Source: Myxococcales bacterium
GTDB lineage: Bacteria; Myxococcota; Polyangia; Nannocystales; Nannocystaceae
Length of the DNA stretch: 61,889 nucleotides
Assembly: GCA_016793465.1 (NCBI GenBank)
Contig: JAEUJW010000073.1
Span: forward strand, 1 to 61,889
Direction of reading: 5' to 3'
The translations under genes and the position numbers were made by a program. The notes beneath the pieces are model-generated. The model ran no database searches and had not been told where the DNA came from. It saw only the letters and a program-made list of their open reading frames with translations. This document shows, piece after piece, positions 39,884-52,793 of this stretch; the first letter of the stretch is position 1; each line of letters opens with the position of its first letter.

Positions 39884-40825
39884 ATGGCTCGCCGTTCTGA
39901 CTTCACACGCGCATTGCTTGTCGGTTTTGGCATGTGTGGCTCGTGCGGGCCCAAAGAGCCTATTTCTTCTATACCTTCGACCTCCTCTGCCTCTGTTAGC
40001 ACGGATGTCACTGGAGATTCAGGTGAAAGTGAAAGTGCGGCTGCCATACCTACGACCTCAGAGCCGCTCTCAACTGGAGTACTGGCAACAGCATCCTCGG
40101 ATGCGACAGCATCTTCGCTGACGGGATTTACGGAGACGACTTGTAATTTTGTTTGCGAAACAGGTGCAAATGATACATGCGATGTTTTCGTTCAGGATTG
40201 TCCGAGCGGTGAAAAGTGTGCTCCTTATGTTTCCGGAAATGCAGGTGCCCAAACTCACGACATGTCAAAATGTGTTCCGCTTGTTGATGAACCACACCAG
40301 CCCGGCGAGACGTGTGAATTGTTTGGTGATGCACAACTAGATAACTGCGATAAAGGTCTACTATGCCTTCCTGTCTCGGGAGCGACCCGTCTCTGCCTGC
40401 AGATGTGCACGGGGTCGGTTGAGAGTCCAATATGTCCAAGTGGGTATGACTGCCTCCTCGGCGGCTACGAAGTACTGAATGGGTGCATCCCAAATTGTCA
40501 TCCCCTGGATAATGATTGTTTGGATAAGCTCTGTGTGCCCTCACCAGACATTGCTGTGAATGGGTTCGACTGCGTTCCTGATAATTCGGGAGATGGCGGG
40601 GAGATATATGGTTCTTGTGCATCCTTGGATGCATGCGATGTTGGCCTCATTTGTGCGGATGCGACGGCATCCGAAGCGTGCGACGTAATGGCCTCTGCTT
40701 GCTGCCTTGCACTCTGCGATGTCTTCAGTCCGATGTGTCCGTCGCCCGACGAAAGCTGCTTACCGTTTTTCCCTCCAAATGAAGCACCTGTGGGTTTGGG
40801 AAATGTCGGATTTTGCGTCATCTGA
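39884..40825 (+). CDS. Cys-rich lipoprotein
   Basis: 313 residues. A hydrophobic N-terminus ending in cysteines (ALLVGFGMCGSC) is a probable lipoprotein signal, then a Ser/Thr linker. The mature part has about 30 cysteines in repeated units (CPSGEKCAPY, CDKGLLCLP, CDVGLICAD), typical of Nannocystaceae-type secreted proteins. Like the hydrolase gene it is AT-richer than the surroundings and may belong to the same transferred segment. Confidence 0.65.
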   Translation: MARRSDFTRALLVGFGMCGSCGPKEPISSIPSTSSASVSTDVTGDSGESESAAAIPTTSEPLSTGVLATASSDATASSLTGFTETTCNFVCETGANDTCDVFVQDCPSGEKCAPYVSGNAGAQTHDMSKCVPLVDEPHQPGETCELFGDAQLDNCDKGLLCLPVSGATRLCLQMCTGSVESPICPSGYDCLLGGYEVLNGCIPNCHPLDNDCLDKLCVPSPDIAVNGFDCVPDNSGDGGEIYGSCASLDACDVGLICADATASEACDVMASACCLALCDVFSPMCPSPDESCLPFFPPNEAPVGLGNVGFCVI

Positions 40826-40838
40826 ATCACCTCGACCG

Positions 40839-40951
40839 CTAGTAGGGGCAGTCGCCGCAGACGCCGAAGCCCGCGAGTTCGTCCTTGGCGAGCTCGGATC
40901 TCGGCGGGTGGTCGGTGGTCGGTATCCGTTCGGCAGACTGCGTCGTGACAT
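40839..40951 (-). pseudogene. Possible small gene with frameshift ending in CGDCPY
   Basis: GGAGGTG lies three bases ahead of ATG 40951, a strong ribosome-binding site. The frame begins MSRRSLPNGYRPPTT. One base shift later it reads SELAKDELAGFGVCGDCPY and stops at 40839. Read with a single indel this is a ~40-residue protein. Without it the frame continues as low-complexity sequence to 40760. Evidence is limited to these 110 bases. Confidence 0.3.
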
Positions 40952-40954
40952 GAA

Positions 40955-40987
40955 CACCTCCGAGGGGCTACCTGAGCCTCGGAGGTG
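40955..40987. repeat. 11-bp perfect inverted repeat
   Basis: CACCTCCGAGG (40955-40965) pairs exactly with 40977-40987 around an 11-base loop. It sequesters the GGAGGTG ribosome-binding site of the possible small gene at 40839-40951, so it could be a translational switch, or it is a leftover of mobile DNA. The remaining bases to 41112 show no gene. Confidence 0.6.
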
Positions 40988-41112
40988 ACGAGATGAATGA
41001 TGAGGGCGACGAGCAAAGCGCGCTGGTGTTGAACCCAGCGGAGCCGGTGTACGGTGTACGGTCGATTTACGCTGCAGCTCTCGGACGCCTACACGTACGA
41101 GGCGACTGAGAC

Positions 41113-41677
41113 GAAGCAGGGGGTGCGAAGGTGCTGTGGTGGGACAAGAATGGGTACTGCCTGCTGAGCAAGCGGCTGCAAGAAGCGCGAGGAGGTCCGT
41201 CGCCAGAAGTCGCGGCCCATCGCCGACGCCTTCTTCGACTGGTGCGAGCAGCAGGCCGCCTCGGCCCTCGACGAGACGCCGATCTCGAAGGCCCTCGGCT
41301 ACGCCCGCAACCAGCGCGCCGCGCTGCGCCGATTCCTCGACGACGGCCGCCTGCCGCTCGACAACAACATCTCCGAGCAGCACCTGCGCCGCGAGGTGCT
41401 CGGCCGCAAGAACTGGCTCTTCCTGGGCAGCGACGAGGGCGCCCATGCCAACACGGTCTTTGTCACCCTCCTGGCGAGCTGCCAGCTCCACGGCATCGAG
41501 CCCTGGGCCTATATCCGCGACCTGCTGTGCCTCCTGCCGTCCTGGCCCAAGAGCCGCGTCCTCGAGCTCGCCCCCGCCTTCTGGCAGCAGACCCTGCAGC
41601 AGGAGGACACTCAGCAGCGCCTGGCCGCCAACGTCTTCCGCGGCATCTCGCTCGTCGAACACGCCCCGACCACGTAG
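41113..41677 (+). pseudogene. IS66-family remnant (TnpB piece joined to TnpC C-terminus)
   Basis: KVLWWDKNGYCLLSKRL (about 41125-41180) is characteristic of IS66 Orf2/TnpB. It runs, with a frame change, straight into the C-terminal ~165 residues of the IS66 TnpC transposase (LPLDNNISEQHLRREVLGRKN; LGSDEGAHANT; CQLHGIEPWAYIRDLL). Most of both genes is missing, so an internal deletion fused them. No start codon or inverted repeat was found. Confidence 0.75.
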
Positions 41678-41940
41678 CCCGGATCGCCGTCGAGGTCACG
41701 ACGCGGTCCGTCGAACGGATACGGTGGTCGGCAAGACCATGATGCATCGGGAGCCGTCGATGGCGATCAGCGCGGCGGCCGCGAACCACAGGAGCCGCGC
41801 GAGCAGGTGCCTTTCCGCGAGGCCACGGGGATCCCCAGTCTGACTCGGCGGCCGCCTTCCTGCCAGCACGTTGCCAAGCGGTTGCCAAAACTGCGGCATG
41901 ACGCGGCATGACGCGACGATCTACCCCGCTCTGATCGCCC

Positions 41941-42576
41941 CTACTTGCGAGAATTCGGCCGAACGGCGGAAGGGGGGGCAGTCTGAGCGGGGCAGCGTGT
42001 TTCGGGCTTGAAGTCGCGGTGGACGATGCCCTTCGCGTGCGCCGCCGCCAGCCCCTCGCCGGCGCGGCGGAACAGCGACAGCACCTCCGGCCAGGCCGGC
42101 CGCCGCGTCGCCAGCGACTCCGCCAGCGTCCTGCCGTCGACGAACTCCATGGCGATCCACACCTGCTCGCCGAGCGTGCCGACGTCGTGGATCGCCACCA
42201 CCGCCGGGTGCGACAGCTGGGCCAGCGCCTGCGCCTCGCGCAGCAGCCGCGTGCGCCCGTCCGACAGCGAGCCGCCGTCGCCCACCAGCAGCACCTTGAT
42301 CGCGACCCGCCGGTCGAGCTCCGGGTCGTAGGCCGCGTAGACCACCCCCATGCCGCCCTGCCCGAGCTCGCCGAGGATGAAGTAGCGCCCGACCGACGAG
42401 CCGCGCCCGAGGATCGCCGGCTTCGGCGCCGGCGCCGTCATCGCCCCCGGCGGCGCGCCGGCCAGCAGCGCCGCGCGCCCGCGCGGGTCGTGCGGAGCCG
42501 CGGTCACCCCGAGCGTCAGCCCGGACAGCGTCGGCTCCCACGATGCGCTCGCCTGCGGGTCCTCGTCGTTCACCAC
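41941..42576 (-). pseudogene. Truncated Ser/Thr protein kinase
   Basis: The frame starts GTG AAC (VNDEDPQ) and encodes a normal kinase N-lobe: LGELGQGGMGVVY, VAIKVLL, LREAQALAQLSHPAVV. It then breaks exactly at the catalytic loop HRDFKPE, followed by unrelated residues and a stop. The activation segment and C-lobe are missing, so it cannot be active. The IS66 remnant lies ~260 bases further on, suggesting the deletion came from mobile-element activity. Confidence 0.8.
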
Positions 42577-42676
42577 ACCACGGTCGAGGCCCCATGGTAG
42601 GCGAGCGCCGAACCGCCGGGCAATCTCCGCGACGGTGCGCTCGCGCGCGTACGCTGCACGTCGCCCGCTACGCCCG

Positions 42677-43846
42677 CTACGCCCGCGAGGCCCCGGTGCG
42701 GTAGCGCGGGTTGCTGTCGTGCCATTCGAACCCGCCGCCCATCCACGACCGCAGCCCGCGCAGGAACCGCTGCAGCTCCGGGCTCGCCGCCGCCATCAGC
42801 TCGCGGTGCCCGGCCTCGAAGTCGTGGACCATGTCGTTGTGCAGGTGCACGACCGCCTCGGTCGCCTCCGCGATCGAGCACCCGCGGTCGGCCGCGACCT
42901 GCAGCACCATGTTGCACGGCGGCTTCTCGTCCTGCAGGTCCTTGCCGACCGAGTAGAGGTCGTTGACCAGCACCACCGCCGTGCCCGCCCAGAACGCCAG
43001 CCTGCGCACCCGCGGGTCGTAGAACAGATCCGCCGCCAGGTTGTAGCCGCCGATGATGTCGATCAGCGTCATCGACGTGTAGAAGCTGTCGTGCTGGCGC
43101 GCCGCCAGGTACTTCCAGGCCGGCGGATACTCGCCCGTGTGCCGCCACGCCGCGTAGCCGCACCACGACACGTACATCGAGAACGTCGCGTAGTTGACGC
43201 GCTGGACCTGCGCCGGCGTGCCGTAGCGGCCCGCGTGCTCCATGCCCCCGCGCAGCGCGACCAGCACGCGGTCGCCCGCGATCGTCTCCGCGAGCGGCCC
43301 CGAGAACTCGCCCGCCGGCGGCACCGGGTCCATCGCCGCCATCGCCACCACCAGCCGCGGCGGCAGCTGCTGCGAGTCGGCGCCCATCGCCGTGTCGTCG
43401 GCGTAGTAGTCGTCGGCCGCCCACCACGCGAAGTTGAGCTTCGCGCCGATCAGCAGGCGGTCGGGGTCGTCGCAGTCCGGGTGCCCGAGCATCACCAGGC
43501 GCCCGAACCGCATCTTGCGGACCTTGGCGACCTCTTCCTCGGAGTACCCGATCTCGCCGGCCCACGCGGCCAGGCGCTCGTCGACCTCGTCGGCCAGCGG
43601 CTCGTTGAACCGCTCGGTGAGCGGGCAGTAGAGCGGCTGATAGGTGCGGTCGCCCCACGGCCGGTGGCCGTACGCCGGGTCGGCCTCGACCCGCGCCGCC
43701 GGCGGATCGAGCTCGCCGCTCCGCGCCGCCCGCACCACCTGGTCGGCGAGCCGCGCCGCGAACGTGCCGAGCCCGCGCGGCCGGGCCGCGACGCCGCGCG
43801 CCGCGTCCAGAGCAGATTCCGTGGTCTTGCCTCGCTGTTCGCTCAT
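42677..43846 (-). CDS. 2-Methylisoborneol synthase
   Basis: 389 residues; GAGGGCG precedes the ATG. A class I terpene cyclase that converts 2-methyl-GPP to 2-MIB. The metal motif is DDYYADD (145-151), matching the family's DDCYCED, and the NSE triad is NDLYSVGKD (295-303), with Asp instead of the usual Glu at its end. The N-terminal extension (~55 residues, Ala/Arg-rich, AARGVAARPRGLGTFAARLA) is shorter than in Streptomyces enzymes, where this region directs encapsulin loading. It is the last gene of the operon with its methyltransferase partner. Confidence 0.92.
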   Translation of the reverse strand: MSEQRGKTTESALDAARGVAARPRGLGTFAARLADQVVRAARSGELDPPAARVEADPAYGHRPWGDRTYQPLYCPLTERFNEPLADEVDERLAAWAGEIGYSEEEVAKVRKMRFGRLVMLGHPDCDDPDRLLIGAKLNFAWWAADDYYADDTAMGADSQQLPPRLVVAMAAMDPVPPAGEFSGPLAETIAGDRVLVALRGGMEHAGRYGTPAQVQRVNYATFSMYVSWCGYAAWRHTGEYPPAWKYLAARQHDSFYTSMTLIDIIGGYNLAADLFYDPRVRRLAFWAGTAVVLVNDLYSVGKDLQDEKPPCNMVLQVAADRGCSIAEATEAVVHLHNDMVHDFEAGHRELMAAASPELQRFLRGLRSWMGGGFEWHDSNPRYRTGASRA

Positions 43847-43985
43847 CGCCCTCGCCCCCGTCCGATCGGCCCGCGCCGGTCCGCTCGATGGTCGCAACCC
43901 GCGGCCATGAAAACAATCGCGGCCCGCAGGGCCGTGCACACGAACCCTGGCGCGGACCGGCGTCCCGTCGGCCCGCGCCCGCGCG

Positions 43986-44852
43986 TCACCGGGGCAGCCG
44001 GTCCGCGACGATCATCAGGTAATGAAAGCTCCCCTCCTTGTAGGCGGTGAGGAACGGGTCCTCGACGCCGGTGCGCACCGACGACTTGTTGCGCAGCTCC
44101 CAGTAGGGGATCGTCGCGGCGGTCAGGTCGGTCACCTGGATCGGCACGAGGTCGTTGGCCGCCAGCGCCTTGAAGTACTCGCTGCGCGGGTGGATGTTGC
44201 AGATGTACTGCGCGTCGATCTGGCTGACCGCGCGCGAGCGCCCGCCGAGCACGTCGTTGTAGCAGCCGGTGATGCACACGTAACGCCCGCCGTCCTGCAG
44301 CAGCCGCGAGAACTCGGCGTACAGCTTGAACAGGTCGACGTACATCGTGGTCTCGTTGGTCCAGATGCTGCGCATCGACCCGGCCTCGAACCCGGTGTCG
44401 AGCATGTTGCGGAAGTGGAACTTCACCCTCTCGCTGATGCCGCGCTTCTCGGCCTGCTCGTTGGCGAAGCCGACCTGGTACTCGGAGATCGACACGCCGT
44501 CGACCTGGTTGCCGAAGCGCTCGTGGACCATCACGCTGGTCCCGCCGCGGCCCGAGCCGCCGTCCATCACGCGGTCGGTCGGCTTGACGTCGCCGAGGTG
44601 GTCGATCAGGTAGGTCGCCTGCGCGTGCTCGAGGCGGTGCAGCTCGCGCAGCACGCGGTCGTCGCGCTCCGCCTCCGGCGCCTCCAGCACCTTCCAGTCG
44701 ACGTCGCCGATCCCGTAGTGGTGGTGGTAGTAGCCGTCGATGTGCCCGAGCAGGATGTTCTGCGGGTCGTTTTGGTTGGTGTTCCAGTAGTTCGCCACCG
44801 ACTTCTGGTACTCGCTGCGCAGCACGTTCTTGGCCGTGATCGGCTGATTCAT
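43986..44852 (-). CDS. Geranyl diphosphate 2-C-methyltransferase
   Basis: 288 residues, full family length; GGGAGAGAGGGAA upstream. It uses SAM to methylate C2 of GPP, giving 2-methyl-GPP for 2-MIB synthase. Motif I is MDGGSGRGG (96-104). The family-specific N-terminus (VANYWNTNQNDPQNILLGHI, DGYYHHHYGIGD) and IWTNETTMYVDLF are clearly conserved. It lies between the geosmin synthase and 2-MIB synthase genes in the same direction. Confidence 0.93.
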   Translation of the reverse strand: MNQPITAKNVLRSEYQKSVANYWNTNQNDPQNILLGHIDGYYHHHYGIGDVDWKVLEAPEAERDDRVLRELHRLEHAQATYLIDHLGDVKPTDRVMDGGSGRGGTSVMVHERFGNQVDGVSISEYQVGFANEQAEKRGISERVKFHFRNMLDTGFEAGSMRSIWTNETTMYVDLFKLYAEFSRLLQDGGRYVCITGCYNDVLGGRSRAVSQIDAQYICNIHPRSEYFKALAANDLVPIQVTDLTAATIPYWELRNKSSVRTGVEDPFLTAYKEGSFHYLMIVADRLPR

Positions 44853-44966
44853 GGTCGTTCCCTCTCTCCCTCTCGTGACAATGGCCGAACCCGGCGGACA
44901 CGTCGGCCGCGCCTCGGCGTACGGTTTTGTGGTCTCGCTACGGATCTCAGTCGTGAATCGGAATCG

Positions 44967-50316
<5,350 letters not shown>

Positions 50317-50444
50317 GACGCTCCCCTTCTTCGACCTGCGAACGACGCGCGCGCGACCTGCCCCGCCGGGGCCGCGACGTCGCCTCGACGTCGCGGCCCG
50401 GCGTCACCCCGCCGCGCGCCCGCACGGCGCGCGGTCCGGGCCCT

Positions 50445-51848
50445 CTAGTCGCCTGCGCGACCGATCTGCACGCTCTCGAGCACGCCGAGCGCGTCGGGGA
50501 TCAGCACCGCCGCCGAGTAGTACAGGCTCACCAGGTAGTTGATGACGGCCTTCTCGTTGATGCCCATGAACCGCACCGACAGGCTCGGCTCGATCTCGTC
50601 GGGGATGCCGGCGTGGTGCAGGCCGATCACGCCCTGGTTCTTCTCGCCGGTGCGCATCAGCATGATCGAGGTGGTCCGCGTGTCCGAGATCGGGATCTTG
50701 TTGCACGGGAAGATCGGCACCCCGCGCCACGACGGCACGTGCTGCCCGCCGAAGTCGACCGTGCCCGGGTACACCCCCGCCTTGTTGCACTCCTGACCGA
50801 ACGCCGCGATCGTCCGCGGGTGGGCCAGGAAGAACGACGGCTCCTTCCACACCAGCGCCAGCAGGTCGTCCATGTCGTCCGGCGTCGGCGGGCCGCTGCG
50901 CGTGTGGATGCGCTGCTTCAGGTCGGCGTTGTGCAGCAGGCCGAAGTCCGGGTTGTTGACGAGCTCGTGCTCCTTGGTCTCCTTCAGCGCCTCGATCGTC
51001 AGGCGCAGCTGCTCCTGCGTCTGGTTCATCGGCTCGTTGAACAGGTCGGCCACGCGGGTGTGCACCTGCAGCACCGTCTGCGCCACGCTGAGCTCGAACT
51101 CCCGCGGCTTGGTCTCGTAGTCGACGAACGTGCCCGGCAGCACCGGCTCGCCGGTGTGGCCGGCCGACACCTCGATCGCCGCCTGCCCGGCCGCGTCCTG
51201 GCTCTTCGACTGGCGCGCCTTGAAGCCGTCGACGTGCTTCTTCAGCGTCGGGTACTGCGCGACGATCTCCTCGAACGCCGGCTGCGACAGCGACAGGATC
51301 GTGCCCGCGGTCACCGCCTTGGTCGTGAACTCCCAGAAGTCCTGCGACTCGAGGATCACCTGGTACGAGAAGTGGTCGCCGTCCGCCAGCGTCTCGAGGA
51401 TCGTCTCGTCGCCGTACTTGCCGAGGCCGATCTTGTTGACCTTGCCGTGCGCGACCAGCACCATCTCGTTCGCCTCGGTGCCGCGCTGCGTCAGCACGTC
51501 GCCCGCCTTGAACTCCTTCTGCACGAAGCGCCCCGCCAGCACGCCCAGCACCTCGAGGTCCTCGTAGCCGCGGAACAGCGGCAGCTCGCACAGCTCGAGC
51601 GGGACCACCTGGATCTTGGCGCCGGTGTTGTAGAACGTCACTCGGCCGTCGCCCACCGCGTAGCTCAGGCGGCGGTTGAGCCGGAACACGCCGTTGACGT
51701 GGACCCACGGCAACAGCTTGAGCAGCCAGCGCGACGAGATGCCCTGCATCTGCGGCGGCGACTTTGTCGTGGTGGCGAGCTGCCGCGCCGCGGCTGTGGC
51801 GAGACTCGTCTGCTGCTGATCATTCCCCGGCTTACCTGCGATCGACAT
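50445..51848 (-). CDS. Family 2B encapsulin shell protein 2
   Basis: 467 residues from ATG 51848, with GAGG six bases upstream. Shell segments: N-arm ([20 protein letters not shown]) and E-loop to ~78, then P/A domains from ~225 to the end ([37 protein letters not shown]). A Crp-like cNMP-binding fold is inserted at about 85-205. Its cassette ([22 protein letters not shown]) lacks the Arg that binds cAMP phosphate. Family 2B shells enclose terpene cyclases in Streptomyces; here both odorant cyclases are in the same operon. It is the first gene of that operon. Confidence 0.92.
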   Translation of the reverse strand: MSIAGKPGNDQQQTSLATAAARQLATTTKSPPQMQGISSRWLLKLLPWVHVNGVFRLNRRLSYAVGDGRVTFYNTGAKIQVVPLELCELPLFRGYEDLEVLGVLAGRFVQKEFKAGDVLTQRGTEANEMVLVAHGKVNKIGLGKYGDETILETLADGDHFSYQVILESQDFWEFTTKAVTAGTILSLSQPAFEEIVAQYPTLKKHVDGFKARQSKSQDAAGQAAIEVSAGHTGEPVLPGTFVDYETKPREFELSVAQTVLQVHTRVADLFNEPMNQTQEQLRLTIEALKETKEHELVNNPDFGLLHNADLKQRIHTRSGPPTPDDMDDLLALVWKEPSFFLAHPRTIAAFGQECNKAGVYPGTVDFGGQHVPSWRGVPIFPCNKIPISDTRTTSIMLMRTGEKNQGVIGLHHAGIPDEIEPSLSVRFMGINEKAVINYLVSLYYSAAVLIPDALGVLESVQIGRAGD

Positions 51849-52793
51849 CACGGACCTCTTTCACTGCAGCTCCCGCTGCCGTTTCCAAACGCCTCACGGC
51901 CCCACGGGCCCAAAACGGCGGCAGACCCATCCCCTCGCGGCGACAGACCACCGATGAAATCCCCGACCCACGGCCCGTCACCCGGACAGACCGAGGGTAT
52001 TCACTCAATTCGAGCGTCGCCCGGAATGCGAGCTCCGAGCGGTTCGTTCCCACACTCCGCACATTCACTGCGGAGAGTCGGACTCACGCGAGCGAGCGCC
52101 TCCGGTATCCACCACTCCGCGGTGCCACCGAGTCGGCGCGCAGGACCCTAGCTTCGCGGCGCTCCCCTAGTCAAGCCTTAAAAGCCGTGTCGCGAACTTA
52201 ATGCATACATATTTCGAGCTCGAGACGTCGCGTAAAGGCCCGGAAGCCGTGATTCCGCGCCCGCGATACGCTGCTTCCGCGCAATCGTCATTGGTCGGCG
52301 TGCACCTCTGCGCATCTTAAGACGATCGCAACATATCGTCGGTCCGGCCGATTCGTCGGCGACGCCCCGCCTGCGCCGCCTGCGGGGCGTCCGGGCCGGT
52401 CACGCGATTCACGCGTGTGATCGCAGCCACACTGCAGACTGCGATCGACACCGACCTCCGTCGGCCCCCGGCGAGCTCGTCGGCCGGCCGCATATTCCTG
52501 CGTCCGCCCTTGCAAAGAACGGCAGTCGCCGGCGCGCCATGACGCGTATCGATCCGCGTCGTCACGGCGATTCCGTACAACGTTTTATCAACGTTTCGCC
52601 GCGATATCCCCGCGACTCCCCATTCGCGTCCTGACGGCCCGTCACCCTCGACAGGGCGACGTTATCGCCGCTCCTCGGCACGCGCCTCACTGCCCGCGAG
52701 GCCGACCGGGTCCCCCGCGCTCTCACGGTCGCGTCGCCAGGCCCCGCGTGTCACGCCGGTGTCCGCGCGGGACCGATCGGTCACGGCGAGGCC
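51849..52793. promoter_or_regulatory. Upstream region of the terpene-encapsulin operon
   Basis: About 940 bases without a convincing gene. The only AT-rich patch, 52178-52218 (CTTAAAAGCC ... TTAATGCATACATATTTCG), probably holds the operon promoter. On the minus strand TATGTA could be a -10, with TTTACG as a weak -35 at a 19-base spacing. The palindrome TCGAGCTCGA lies at 52217-52226. This would leave a leader of about 330 bases. The rest is GC-rich, with stray frames lacking support. Confidence 0.35.

Noticed and set aside
52288..52580. Small minus-strand frames between the shell operon and the lipoprotein gene
   Set aside because: No ribosome-binding site, Arg-rich composition and mutually overlapping frames; treated as intergenic.
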